The translations under genes were made by a program, and so were the position numbers. From positions 562,589 to 626,588 of the forward strand of contig CAUYUJ010001425.1 in assembly GCA_963575745.1 (NCBI GenBank): 64,000 nucleotides of DNA, given 5' to 3'. This document shows positions 9,345-20,600 of this stretch, one piece after another. The notes beneath the pieces were generated by a model. The model had not been told where the DNA came from. It worked only from the letters and a program-made list of their open reading frames with translations, and made no database searches. Source of the DNA: Prorocentrum cordatum. Its lineage: Eukaryota; Sar; Dinophyceae; Prorocentrales; Prorocentraceae. Each line of letters begins with the position of its first letter. Positions within the stretch are counted from its first letter, which is position 1.

Positions 9345-10780
9345 CTGGTGCCCCGGGAGCGCGCCGGAGAACGGCCCCTGGAGGCAGGACGTGTGCGCAT
9401 CCAGCTGGATGCGCTCCCCGGCCCCGCCCTGGGACGACCCCCCTCTGGGAGCCCCCGACGGGGACCTCCCAGAAGGGCGCCCGCTGCACTCCTGCACCGA
9501 CCCTGGCGAGGCCAAGGGTCGGGTGCACGCGCCCTCCCGGCCTGGCCTGGAGGGCACATGGTCAGCTCCGGAAGCCCTGAACCAGGACGATCAGAATTTC
9601 ACGATGTGGCTCAGGATGCCCTCCAGGACTTCCAAGAATATCTGGCGGCCCTCGCTTCGGCAGCCCGTGTGGAACGTCAGGATATGTAGGAAATCCTGGA
9701 AACCTCGGAGACCTTGCAACGTGCCATTCTCATTACCTCCTGCTCCGCCGATGACCTCCCCAAGAGAAACAAATCTCTTGGACGGGCGGCGTTTACTCCC
9801 GCTGCCCTCCGCCAACCTTCTGCCCGCGGCTTCCGGCGGCGGAGGCGCCTCCTTTCTCGCTTCCGCTGCCCTCCGCTGGCCTTCCGCGCCTCCCGCCGCG
9901 GGAGAGAGGACAACTCCTCAATCCCTCGAAGGCGACGGCCCTTCCTCGTGGGGCCCAGGGACAACGCACAAACCTCAGGAGTCCCCATACTTTCTCACGT
10001 TGTCTAAAAGTTTCGTCTTCCCCCCCCACTTCCTATATATTTTCCCACATCTTCCTGGGAATCGACGACTGTTTGTGTCTGTGTGCTTTCTCTCCTGAAG
10101 CTTCTCGATCTCTCGAAGGCGGCGGCACTACCTGGAGCACTCAGGAGACTGGTCCCGCCAGGATCGGCGCGCGGGTGTGCAGCTGGCTGGAGATACGCGT
10201 TCTGGGGCAACGCGCGGCATCCGCGCGCTCTTGGCGCCTCTGTCTCGGGCGTTGGGTGTCGCGTGCAGTCAGCCCTGGGATAGAAGAATATCCTTCAAGA
10301 ACATGAGATCCTTCGCCGGCCCAAAACTGAAGAACATTCGGGGGTGCCCTCCCCCCCTACCCCAGAAGACACAAGAACATCCAACAAACACGAAGAACAT
10401 TAGGGCACCCTCCGCGAACCTACCTCGATCTTATACCTCGGTCCGACTATAATGGGGGGCGGAAACGGAGCCATTTAGAGTCTATTTCCTGCGGAGTTGA
10501 GGATCGGGTATCAATGTCCCAGACCTCCAGCGGACGGATTCTTTTCGGCCGCGCCTCTGGGGGTCGTTTTCAGGGCCCCAGGCCACGAGACATGAACCTG
10601 GGATGAAAAACTGCCCCCGAGAAGCGGTCGGAAGATCTGGAACCGCGGATTGAACAGACCGCACCGTCCGATGCCTGTGCTGCGTGTGGCTCTGACACGC
10701 TTCAGGCGCCGCGCAATGGGGGGCGATGAATGGGTAGGACAAAAGGTGCACTTACGGGCCCTACAGGCCCCCTTTGGGTG
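9345..10780. other. Probable intron or spacer
   Basis: No secure exon. A minus-strand segment at about 9750-9600 (FQDFLHILTFHTGC...IFLEVLEGILSHIV) looks protein-like but has no matched splice sites. Two short direct repeats containing GAAGAACATT lie near 10330 and 10398, 70 bases apart. The rest shows nothing I can name. Confidence 0.4.
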
Positions 10781-10782
10781 AA

Positions 10783-10811
10783 CGATGATGGTGCTGTTGA
10801 TGATGATGACG

Positions 10812-10843
<32 letters not shown>

Positions 10844-10845
10844 GG

Positions 10846-10877
<32 letters not shown>

Positions 10878-11045
10878 CTGATGATGATGATGATGATGAT
10901 GTGACGGTGGTGCTGATGATGATGCAGTTGTGGCTGCTGCTGACGACGACAACGACGATGATGACGACGACGATGAGGATGATGTTGCTGGTGGTGATGG
11001 TAGTAATCATGACGAGTGTGATGACGATGGTGATGATGTTGACGG

Positions 11046-11104
<59 letters not shown>

Positions 11105-11330
11105 CGGACGATGTTGATGACGACGACGACGACGACGATGATGATGATGATGATGATGCCGATGAGTGTGCTGATGCCCATGGTGACTTGGATGATGTTG
11201 ATGATGATGCTAATCATGCTGATGTTGATGATGGTGGCAATGATGATGATGCTGGTGATGATGATGACGACGACGATGCTGATGATGATGAGGATGATGA
11301 TGATGATGAGGATGATGATGGGGGTGAAGG
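10783..11330. repeat. GAT microsatellite (plus-strand GAT)
   Basis: GAT repeats with GAC, GGT and GCT interruptions. The longest uninterrupted run is about 18 units at 11047-11102. It is the first arm of a strand switch, since the array at 11429-11912 has ATC on the plus strand. Confidence 0.95.
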
Positions 11331-11428
11331 TGCTGTTCTCCAAGACGGTGTTGACGCCGCATATGGGAAGGAACGATGACATGATTCCAGATGGAGGAGG
11401 AGTGTTCGGAGGATAGTGATGAGGAGGA

Positions 11429-11478
11429 TGCACCATCATCATCATCATCAACAGCACCAGCATCAGCATCAGCATCAG

Positions 11479-11509
<31 letters not shown>

Positions 11510-11912
11510 TTCATCGTTGTCGTCATCGTCGTCATCGTCATCATCACCATCGTCGTCCTCCTAATCATCATCGTCGTCGTCCTGCGCAGCAGCAGCTGAG
11601 TCATCATCAGCATCATCATAATCATCCCCACCAATATCATCATCACCATCATCAGCATCATCATGGGTATCATCAACTTTACCACCATCATCGCCGTCAG
11701 CATCATCATCACCATCGTCCACATCATGGTCAGTACTAGCATCACTGGTACCATCGTCAACACCATCGTCAGAATCATCGTCATCAGCAGCATCAGCATC
11801 AGCATCGGCATCATCATCATCATCGCCCTCGTCATCGTCGTCGGCGGCAGCAGCAGCTGCATTACCATCATCGTTCACATCATAATCGTCGTCAACATCA
11901 TCGTCAATTCTA
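11429..11912. repeat. ATC microsatellite (plus-strand ATC)
   Basis: ATC/CAT repeats, complementary in sense to the GAT array about 100 bases upstream. The two arrays could base-pair over several hundred bases with many mismatches. Frames through it give poly-His or poly-Asp and are not called as genes. Confidence 0.95.
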
Positions 11913-11999
11913 GACGCTTCGCGTATCCCCACCAGCCCGTCCAGAAACGACGCCCAGGCGAGTAGAGGGTCGTCCTGAGGGGCTTTTCGGCGTCTTGGG

Positions 12000-12245
12000 T
12001 GCCTTGGGGGGGCCTCTATGGGCCGTTCGGGATCCTCTTTGGGGCCTCCTGGGGGTCTCTTGGGGCCTCTTGGGGCCATCTTGGGGCCTCTGGGAGCACC
12101 TTGGGTGCCTCTGGGGGGTCTCTTGGGGCCTCCTGGGGGTCTCTTGGGGGCCTCCTGGGGGCCTCTTGGGGGGCCTCTTGGGGCCATCTTGGGGCCATTC
12201 TGCGGTCTCTTGGGGCATCCTGGGGGCCTCTTGCGGCCATCGTGG
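12000..12245. repeat. 12-bp minisatellite (CTCTTGGGGCCT family)
   Basis: Units of CTCTTGGGGCCT, TCCTGGGGG and CATCTTGGGG alternate with a period near 12. The minus strand reads as four-residue Pro-Lys-Arg-Pro/Gly-Gly-Pro repeats, collagen-like in composition only. It merges into ordinary sequence at about 12250. Confidence 0.85.
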
Positions 12246-12415
12246 AGGAAATCGATCAAAGAAGAGGGGAGCCTTAATTAGCGTTGCCCCCTCAGAAGGC
12301 CAAAATGGGGCCCAAACCATAGTAAAATCAATGATGCTGGCTTCCTCGCCGAGGCCGTTTTGGACGCTCTGACCGCTCCCCGCCCCCCCTGTCCAGGTCA
12401 GTGGGGAGGGGGTAG

Positions 12416-12437
12416 GGGGAGGGGTAAACCCCTCCCC
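12416..12437. repeat. Perfect 10-bp palindromic arms
   Basis: GGGGAGGGGT and ACCCCTCCCC are separated by two A. It lies beside a further G-rich/C-rich stretch. It may be a hairpin or simply a purine/pyrimidine switch. Confidence 0.6.
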
Positions 12438-12498
12438 GAAGGGGAAGAAGGAGGGGTGGAAGAGGAAACGCTCTAAACCACCGACGCCCACAGGGCTG

Positions 12499-12800
12499 GT
12501 GGGATACCATCTGTATCATTATGTGCATCGTCTTCGTCAGCAGAGACATTGCCATAGTCAACTTCTTCAGCATCATCGCCATCAACATCCTGGTTATAAG
12601 CCTCATCAACCTCATCATCATCTTCATCACCATCCCATCACCATCACCATCGTCATGATGATGATCATGATCGTCAGTATCATCATCGCCATCAGCATAG
12701 TCATTGTCATCGGCATCGTCGTCCTCACCATCACCATCAACAACATCATCAACACCCCAATTACCATCATCAACACCATCGTCATCATCAGCCAACTCTG
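12499..12800. repeat. ATC microsatellite
   Basis: Interrupted ATC/CAT repeats about 60 bases beyond the EF-hand exon at 12859-13000, on its intron side. The repeat sense is the same as at 11429-11912. Confidence 0.9.
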
Positions 12801-12858
12801 TCGCCTCCTCCATTTCAACATATTCATACGAATACTCCTCTTCCTGCTCCTCCCCTGC

Positions 12859-13000
12859 CACGAAACTCCTCCTTGCTCAGGATGCCGTCGCCGTCCCTGT
12901 CGAACTTCTCGAAGAGGACGGAGATCATCTGCTCCCTCTGGGACCCATCCAGCGGCAGAGTCAAATTGAGCGACGTGGCGGTCATCTGGGAGTTGGCCAT
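12859..13000 (-). CDS. EF-hand protein, calcium-binding-loop exon
   Basis: Starts after a CTCGCAG acceptor and reads MANSQMTATSLNLTLPLDGS, then VLFEKFDRDGDGILSKEEF. DRDGDGILSKEE is a complete EF-hand loop: Asp at positions 1, 3 and 5, Gly at 6, an aliphatic residue at 8 and Glu at 12. It should bind calcium. The exon end is uncertain. A GC donor after TTTCGTG would give 142 bases. The loop is the same type as FDRDRDGVLSKEEL in the 44-kb gene. It may be the upstream part of the gene represented at 8.3-9.3 kb, with microsatellite-filled introns, but at least one more exon would have to lie between. Confidence 0.7.
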
Positions 13001-13804
13001 CTGCGAGGCCACACATCCATCGACCACTCCCCCTCACCGATGTATCGTTCGGCACTCCCCCATTTCCCTTTCTCCCTCCTCGCCCATACCCCCCCTCGTC
13101 TCCCTCCCCAGCCTTCTCCTCTCCGTGCCAATGGTGCGCAGGGCTCCTGTTGGGTAGTCGGGTGAGTACGCACGGGGCGCCTGTAAAGAGATCATCGATC
13201 TCCGAAGAACACCTCACCCGAGCCTTCTGGAGTTACGCCACCAGGGCGACACAGGCAATCTGGTTTCAAATAGGGGTCCTCCCGACCCCACTTGAAAATC
13301 GCCATGTAGAGAGAGCAATTGCTTACTCGACATATCAGGAGGCTGGACATCGTTTCCCGGCTCCTCCATACCTGCCGAATGAATAAGGTTATTCGTTGGC
13401 ATTCGCACGAGGTGTGCTACAGGGCAGCGCCCTGATACGGCTGTATGGGGGTGGGCCTTCACTAGTCTTGCACTATTGAAGAGATTAGTCTTGCCTACAC
13501 CAGGCATTGTGTTCATGCGTTGTCCCCTCGTGCCGGGGCTTCGTTCCCTCATGCTCTTACACCTCATTCTGGGGCTTGCCCTTCAGCGTCGACACACCAT
13601 GCTACCCATAACCCGGGTGATCAACTCTTTTCTCCGCACGCGCTACCCTTGGGGTGCGACCCAAATAGCCCTGGCAGTTTGGTCAGTGATCCGCCCTATC
13701 ATTTCCACAGTGCCCGCTCCCCCATTGCTCCTTCCTCCTTCCTCGGTCTCCTTTTTTCTGCTCTCCCACCTCATTTTCTCACTTTCGCCCCACTATACCG
13801 CCCA
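13001..13804. other. Unassigned spacer
   Basis: It would be upstream intron or 5' flank of the EF-hand exon. No exon or repeat is recognised. Several open frames run through 13150-13880 without a motif. Confidence 0.45.
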
Positions 13805-13869
13805 AGGCGCAGGACATTTTACGACGAAACTGGGAGATTGCAAGATTTGTCGTGAAATGTCCGGCGCCT
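13805..13869. repeat. Inverted repeat, 27-bp arms
   Basis: AGGCGCAGGACATTTTACGA... at 13805-13831 pairs with ...TCGTGAAATGTCCGGCGCCT at 13843-13869 at about 23 of 27 positions, with an 11-nt loop. It sits just outside the left direct repeat of the retroelement block. Confidence 0.7.
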
Positions 13870-13914
13870 CCCTCTGACTTCCCGTCCTGAACCATGGTGC
13901 CCTCCATTTTGTTC

Positions 13915-14640
13915 CTTCTCCTCCTCCTCCTCCTCCTCCTCCTCCTCCTCCTCCTCCTCCTTAGCGCTGGAACTTGTCGTTTCCCTAGGGCCCCCTTCTG
14001 GTTCTGGCGGGTGTAGGTGGTTCTACCCATATCCCAGAGCCTCTTCAAGGTTCTGGTGGATTTTAAGTGTTAGGAGTAGGCATGCCTGCGGGGTATGGCA
14101 TCCTGTATCTTAGAACGGTTCCTTTGCCAATCAAGCCCCGTACGCGGAGGGGCCCAGTCATATCATGACAAGCGTCTTTGCATCAGGCTGGCGCCTTTGC
14201 ACTGGAAATCTGCCAGGACTGTGGGCTACGGCTATGCTTCGCATAACCATCTACCCTGCGGTCCGTTGTTTCGGCTGGTCCGACTCAACAGAAAAGGCTG
14301 GAGTTCTGGTAGCAAGCCACACTAGGCAGGTAAGGCTGGCGCGCTTCCGCACTGGAGCTCTGCCAGGACTGCGGGCTACGGCTATGCTGCGCATACCCAT
14401 CTAGCCTGCGGTCCGTTGTTTCGGCTGGCCGGGGACTCTACCAACAAGGCTGGAGTTCTGGTAGCAAGCCACATTAGATAGGCATTGACTAGGGCCGTCC
14501 GCACTGGAACTCTGCCAGGACTGTGGGCTGCTACGGCTATTCTTCGCATGCCCATCTAGATTGCGGTCCGTTGTATTGGCTGGCCCGACTGAACAAATAC
14601 GGCTGGATCGCTGGTAGCACGCCGCACTAGGTAGGCAAGA
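13915..14640. repeat. Left direct repeat of the retroelement block, with 150-bp monomers
   Basis: Begins with a (CTC)n run to 13961, then a unique leader, then three tandem monomers. Their ACTGGA(A/G) words start at 14201, 14351 and 14503, a spacing of 150-152. Each monomer contains CTGCCAGGACTG, GGCTACGGCTATGCT and GCGGTCCGTTGT. The leader and the first two monomers recur at 22676-23210 in the same orientation. It may be a 5' UTR monomer array, as in some other non-LTR elements, or a host duplication. Confidence 0.85.
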
Positions 14641-14680
14641 TCTTGGGAATGCCGCTAGGGCTTCGGACTAAGGTCGCTGA

Positions 14681-14718
14681 ATTTGCGTGACTCTCAAAGT
14701 TGTTAGAGTCACGCAAAT
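14681..14718. repeat. Perfect 14-bp inverted repeat
   Basis: ATTTGCGTGACTCT and AGAGTCACGCAAAT around the 10-nt loop CAAAGTTGTT. It follows the left monomer array and precedes ORF1 of the retroelement. It is a plausible RNA hairpin in an element leader. Confidence 0.8.
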
Positions 14719-15087
14719 ATCCCGTCGCCAGAGCGAAGGCGAATGGGTTTTAGGTTAAGGTTCCCCCGGTCAGGGTGTTGGTTCCTTGGGGCCAACCTAA
14801 ATCCTTGCGGTCATCAGGGCTTAGGGGTGGGGCTATCCTATTCAACTCGGCACCCCTGTCCCGGAATGCCCGGCCCAGGGGTAATAGTCGGACCCCCTGC
14901 CGGGCCGGTTCGCCCCCCAACCGCGGGGTGGGGTTTCTCGGCGTGCCCGGCCCGGCCTGCCAACACTAGGGGGATCCATTTAGGCTGGGTCCAGATTGCT
15001 AAGGCGCTATTGCGACAGCCGCAGCTTTAGGCGGCTCAAGCTTTCCAGTGTTGCTCCGGATACACCGCCTTCCCTTGCCGACGCCCG

Positions 15088-16612
15088 ATGTCGGCCCGCG
15101 GCGCCCCTTCCCAGCCCGCGGCCCCGATGGCTCCGCGCCCTTCGGCAGCCCTCCCAGCTGGAGGTGGGGGGACCCGGCCTTGCCCGCATGCAAGGTGCGT
15201 CGGGCACTTCATCGGCTCTGGGCCCCCCCGGTGCAGTCGCGGCCCCCTCTGCGGCATTCGCGCGCGGCCTGCCCCGCGGGGACCTTCGCCGCCTCGCGCG
15301 ACCAGGGCGCGGACCGCCGAGGCACCCTCGCACTCGGCCGGTATAGCGACTCCGCTGGCGGGCGCCTTGCCGCCCCCGCCTGGGCCGCCGCCGCCCCAGA
15401 CGCATGGCCAAACATGCGGCCTGTGCTGGGAGATGCCCCACCAGCGGGCGCCGCAATTGCACCGGCGGCCTGCGGCCCCAGACGAGCACTACAATCGGGC
15501 GTGCCCTTTCCCCGACCCTGGCACGGCTTGCCTCGGCCATCCTATGAGTGAGGCGCCGCGCCGCTTCGGTCGTCGCAAGAAGGGCCGCGGTAACGGGGGG
15601 CCCTACCTCGGCAACCCGACCGCTCCTGCCCCCCCGCCCTTCGGAGCTGGCAAGGGGAAAGGCGGGGTAGACAAGGGCAAGGGTAAGGTCAAGCCCATTG
15701 GGGCGCAGCCGGCCACCCTCGTTCCTGCCGCCGGCACGGGCGGCGGCGCCGCCCCGATGCAGCCGCCCCCGGGGCGCTGCATATCAAGCCCCCCTGGCGC
15801 TCGCGGAGGCGGAGGCCCCACTCTGGAGAGCCAAGGTTCCCGACGCACACCCCGAGCTCCTCAAGGCCAAGCAAGAGCTGGAAGACCTGCGGCAGTCGAG
15901 CTTCCAGCCCCTTCCACCCGCGGAACAGGCGGTGCGCCAGCGCAGGCAGATCACTTCGACAAAGGACGCCGACTTCAAGAAAAAGGCGGCGCTCGAAGAG
16001 ACGGGGGCGCAGATCGACAAGCTAATAACTTCCCACTGCCAGCAGGCGGATAACATCAACACCCGGGCTGGCGGGTTGAATGAGAACATCGCTCAGCTCA
16101 ACGCGGTCGAGGCCTCCTCGGCCGCCGCCCCCATCACCACCCCGACCTCGCAGCAGATTCTCGCGCGCTGCACAGCTCACCTGGAAGAAGTCACGCCCCT
16201 GTCCCAGGAAGCGCTCCTTGAACGGGTGACGGCCGACCTGCGGGCGCAGGCCCCCGCCTCGCAAGTCCCGCTAGTGGAGACTGTGCCAGCGGGAGCCGAG
16301 TCGCGCATCAAGGGGGCGGTGGAGACCATGAACGAGGCGCCCAAAGCCTTGCAGGGGCACCCGGGGGAGGCTGGCCCTCAGGAAAGGCAAGAGGCCCCTG
16401 CCCAGGCGACGGCAGCTGCGCCCCCAAAGGGCCCGCAGGGCGCGCGCCCGGTGGCAGGCGAGGCAGGCGAAGCAGGCCTCTCTGCGGGTGGCGCGGGGGC
16501 CCTGGCCGAAGCCGCGGGCGCCCCCCAGCCATCGGCGGGCGCGGGCGCAGACGCGACCCCGTCGCCGGGGCAACGCGCGGGGGGCCCCCGCAGCCAGTCC
16601 ATGCCGACCTGA
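15088..16612 (+). pseudogene. Retrotransposon ORF1-like protein
   Basis: The first part has a Cys pair (TCGLCWEM) and a Gly/Lys-rich basic stretch (GAGKGKGGVDKGKGKVKP), suitable for nucleic-acid binding. From about 15820 the better frame (the one open at 15698-16612) is rich in Ala, Glu, Gln and Leu (HPELLKAKQELEDLRQ; TGAQIDKLITSHCQQADNIN), as expected for a coiled coil. It ends in a Gly/Ala/Pro-rich tail with a TGA at about 16612. The 47.9-48.9-kb minus-strand fragment has a similar coiled-coil layout. The role (RNA-binding ORF1) is inferred from position and composition, as no conserved domain is visible. The frame switches at least once. Confidence 0.65.
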
Positions 16613-16658
16613 CATAGTGACCGCGCTTCTGCCGCCTTCGGGCGCTCGGCCGGTCCCC

Positions 16659-17229
16659 ATGGCCACTTTTAATGGCAATTCGTGGACCTCTCTGCGGGGC
16701 CACCTGGACTCTGGGGCCCTCTCGGCCCACAAAGTTTTGTTTATTCAGGAAACCCTCCTGGGATAACCCCCACTTAATTCAGCTCGCCGCGGAGCACTCT
16801 TTGCGGAAGGGCTGGAAGGCTGCATTTAACCCAGCCACGCGCTCCCCAGACAACCGCGCGATCGGGGGCGTCGCCATCCTCGTCCGCGCGGAGCGGGACA
16901 TCGGCCTCTCCCCACTTCCTGAGGGCCTCCCTCCCTGCGTTGATCCTTCCCGTCTTGTCGCCGTCCGTTATGAGCCTCCTGGCTTTGCTCCTCTCCTCCG
17001 TGTACCCCCTATATCTTCACCCCCCCCCCTATATCTTCACCCAGTGGTGAATCTGAATGAACCTAATCGTGCCTTGCTCACTCACTTGGGCATCTCACAA
17101 CACAGCGCAGGCTTGGGCATTCTTTTCGGAAGGGATTTCAATATGAACCCGTCCTGTGTACTGGAAACTGACCTTGGCGAGATTTTCCTTCCTCTCCTCA
17201 CCGCCCAGTCGCTCTCTCTGCACTTCTAA
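16659..17229 (+). pseudogene. Retrotransposon AP endonuclease domain
   Basis: Starts at an ATG with MATFNGNSWTSL, then FIQETLL, the N-terminal Asn and Glu motifs of the exonuclease-endonuclease-phosphatase fold. After a one-base frame change near 16750 it continues with GGVAILVRAERD and FGRDFNMNP, the latter matching the conserved GDFN motif. This domain normally nicks target DNA to prime reverse transcription. The C-terminal His motif (usually SDH) was not found before the stop at 17229, so it is incomplete or diverged. Confidence 0.75.
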
Positions 17230-17549
17230 GCTGGGGGGCGCTGGTACCAAGGCTGCGCCGCCACAAGCCTTACCCAGTGGAAGCTATGATAGGCCCGCAG
17301 TTGCCCCCTACAGATTGGGCTCATGTCAGGGCGGCGTCGTCGGTCCCGAAACAGCGCTTGCGGGGGCCCTCGGCCATGCGGCTAAGCAGCAGCATCTTAA
17401 TACCTTGCGTGCTGCCTTTGCCGCGGCTTTTGGCGATGAGCTCTGTCGCATCACCCGCGCGCCTGTGTGCCCGAATCGCGCCAGGGCCCCCCCGGCCGCG
17501 CATCGAGTGGGCACCCGCTGATGAGCCACTGCATGCGGCAGCCTGATGG

Positions 17550-19287
17550 GTGGGTCTCGCGCACCCCCGCGTCCGCCGGAAATCAAATAATTTGCAAGAC
17601 CTCCAGCGATGCGTCGCCGCTGGAGGCGCCATGGAGGCGGCCGTGGCGCGGGTGGCCGGGCCCCTGGAAGACTGCCCTGACATGCCAGTAGCAGCACGGA
17701 ATTTGTTGAGAGAGCTCAAAGGAATCTGCAGCCAGATTACCCCAGATGGTAGCGCTGTTCAGGTGCCTGTGGAGCAGGCGCTTGCGCTTCTGGCGGGCCC
17801 TGCGGAGGAGTTAGATGCTCTGCCATGTGCAGAGCAGGCCGCGGATGCCCGCGACCGCGCGCTGTCCTGGCGAGACTGGGTCACGAAGGCGAACAGCAAA
17901 TCGGTTGGTTGTGCCCATCGTTTGTCGAAGTGCCAGGCGAAGTGGGCTCCTATCCAGGTCAGCTGGCACGAAGAATGGTCTGGTCGGTCCTCCAGCTTTC
18001 TCGGCAGCGAGGCCACCAGACTGGCGGGGCTCTGGGCCGCGGCGCCTAACGCCCTAAGTCCGCACTCGCCGCCAGAAGACCAAACCCTGCCGCCTCTAAC
18101 TCCCCAGCGCATCCGGGCCGCCTCCCGCTCCATTCCGATGGGCACGGCCCAAACTTTTGATGGGTTTCACCCCCGCCAATTGGCGCTGCTCGCCGACGAG
18201 CAACTGGAAGATGTGTTGAGTCTCCTCCATGCCGCGGAGCAACGTGGTCAGTTCCCGTCGCAGATCTTCGGGATAATCTCCACGCTGCTCCAAGCAGCGG
18301 CGCCGAAGCAGCTGGGGGCCCCAGCTTTCCGGGGCATTGCCTTGATGCCCGCCCTGCACAGGGCGCGGGCCAAGTGCAGGCCCCCCATTGCACAGGAATG
18401 GGAGGCAGCTCACCCGCAACCCTTCCTTTGCCAGAAGGGTCGCAACATTGTGGAGCTTGTCTTCCAGCAGGCTTCAGAACCTGAGTCGGCAAAGGCGGCG
18501 GGCAGATGCGCGCGCTCTGCCGCCCAGTTGCAAGACATGTCCGACTACTATGAAAATGTTGATCGGCGGCGCCTGCGGCGCAGGGCGCGGGCAGCAAACT
18601 TTTCCATGGTCGTTCTTTGCGTCGTTCTGAACCAATGCCAGGCCCAACGTTTCGTGACGCACGAGCGTGCGACCGCGAGCACGGGGCACCCCGCCCGCGG
18701 CTTTGCGGCGGGGTGCCCGCGGGCCACTTACATGGTGCAAGTCTAAACATACCAGCCTTCCATGGATTGGCAGGTCGAGCATCCTCGGTTCCCCCTTCTC
18801 CCTTGTTATCGATGACCTTCACATCGGTGGTGCCGATGACGACTCGAACGTTGTTGTCCGCGAGTTAAAGGAAGGTGCCGTTTCTTTGGTCTAGGTGATT
18901 GAAGATGACCTGGGCTGCTCGATTGCTCCGCGCATGTCAATCACCTTGGCCAATTCCGGCGGACTTCGCAAGAGGCTAGCAAGAGGGCTCGGCCCCCTCG
19001 CCGGCTGCGCGGCCCCGGCTGCGAAGAACTTAGGTGTCGACCTGGCTGCGGGCAATCTAGGATGCCGCAAGTCTAATCGCCCGGCGCTGCGAGAACGCAC
19101 GGGCAAGCTCAAGTCGCGCAAGCGGCGTTTAGCTGCTCTGCGGAGGGCCGGCACAAACCTGCGGAAGCTGTTTACCACAGGCTTGGAATCTCACGGCACC
19201 AATGCTGTCGAAGTCACCGGGGTCGATGAGGCCGAATTGCGCCAGTTGCAATCTTTCTCTGGCCATCGCCGGCTTCTGCAGCGATAA
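17550..19287 (+). pseudogene. Retrotransposon reverse transcriptase domain
   Basis: The long first frame (to 18746) contains an RT N-terminal region (TAQTFDGFHPRQLALLADEQ; QRGQFPSQIF), the motif A equivalent LQDMSDYYENVD with Asp at 18534 and 18543, and motif B as ARGFAAGCPRATYMV. Motif C is in another frame as VIDDLHIGGADD, with the Asp pair at 18811-18816. The thumb-like region (AKNLGVDLAAGNLG; KSRKRRLAALRRAG) follows to 19287. Both catalytic Asp positions survive, but a frame change between motifs B and C breaks the protein. The IPK...RPI fingers motif is weak (APAFRGIALMPALHR). Confidence 0.85.
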
Positions 19288-20600
19288 CCGTTCTCGCTCT
19301 ATGTCGCTGGCCCTTCTGGAGGGCCCGACGCGGCGCCAAGGCTGGCCCCGGCTCTACCCTGGGCCAAGATAGCATGGCGTGCCCACGTAGATGGGTCCGC
19401 ACGCAACAATTTCCCCACGTCTGGCCGCCTCTCCCTTGCTTCCCCCATCCTGGCCAATCCCCGGAAAGACTGGGGGAGCGCGCGTGGACCGCTCGCCGCT
19501 GCCATCCTCTCCCTCCGTCGGATTGGGCGGGGCATGCACGCTGCGCTTGTCTTCGAGGACCAGGCAGGTGAGCAGTGGCCTCTCACTGTGTTCTCCCCGA
19601 AATTCTTGGAGAGCAAAATGAAGGCAGCGTGGCAGGGTGTCCATTTTCGCGTCGTTAGCCAGAAAGTAAGTCTCGAGGCAGGTGCCAACGTAGAGTTGTC
19701 GGTCGCCCGACAGGTCCTCCACCGCGGCAGCCTCTCTAAGCAAGAGGCCGGCATTATGCGGTCTTTTCTGTGCCAGACTGTTTGGGCCGGGCGGAAGTTG
19801 CAGCGGGCGGGGTCTGAGGCGTCCTCGGTCTGTGCGTGCGGCAGCCCGACCGATTGCTTATCGCACCGCCTGCACCGCCGCCCCCTTTCGGCCCCGCTGA
19901 GAGCGGAGTGGTTGGAGCACGCAGACGGTGAGCTCATTGACGACGGGCGCGGAAATTTCCCCCTCGCCTGCGGATTCTTAGAACTCCCTGGCTTCTCCGT
20001 GAATCCACCACGTGGGACGGGCACCGCGCCTTGCCGCCATTTCTGCGCGGATGCCTCCCTAACAGTGCGGGAGGCGTTTTGTGGTGAAGTTTATACGGAC
20101 GGCTCTTGCCTGAAGGACGGCCCCGCGGAATTCCGCATCGCGGACTGGGCTGTCATCAAACTGACAGCTGGTGGCGATTTGTTTGCGGCCCTCTGGGGGT
20201 CCGTGGGCTCGCGTTGCCCGCGGGCTTCCCCGGCCGCAGATCGCGCGGCCGTTCTCGCCGTTATCCAACGCTGCCCACAGGCGCAGGCCATTCATTCCGA
20301 CGTTCTGCGCCTCGCCCGCTTGTCCTCCGCCCCGCGTAGCCGAGTCGCATCGAGGCGCCACATGTGCGCAGGCGTCCGCCTGCAGATCCGTGCTCCGGCG
20401 ACGCGGGGCCCGGATTTTCAAATCCACGCAGCCCAGCCCAACTCTGATCTGACTTGGAGGCCCTTGCCCCGCAGCCCCGGGAATGGCGCCTCGCCGTGGG
20501 GAACGACTTTGCAGACAAATGCGCGAAGCTCGGCGCCGCGCTGCCCTCGCAGACGTCGGCGCACGGAGATAGCGTGGCAATTTGAAAAAAAGGTTCCTCG
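19288..20600 (+). pseudogene. Retrotransposon connection and RNase H domain
   Basis: A zinc-knuckle-like word (VCACGSPTDCLSHRLHRRPL, about 19830-19890) is followed by the RNase H start GEVYTDGSCLKDG, with the first catalytic Asp at 20098-20100. Then comes SPAADRAAVLAVIQRCPQA, where Asp replaces the usual catalytic Glu, and AIHSDVL with the third Asp. The C-terminal GNDFADKCAKLG (about 20500) is in a different frame. The Glu-to-Asp change and the frame break suggest loss of activity. Confidence 0.75.

Noticed and set aside
10702-11871. 389-codon minus-strand Met/Ile/Ser frame and the matching plus-strand Asp frames
   Set aside because: They are translated GAT/ATC arrays. All six frames are open there.
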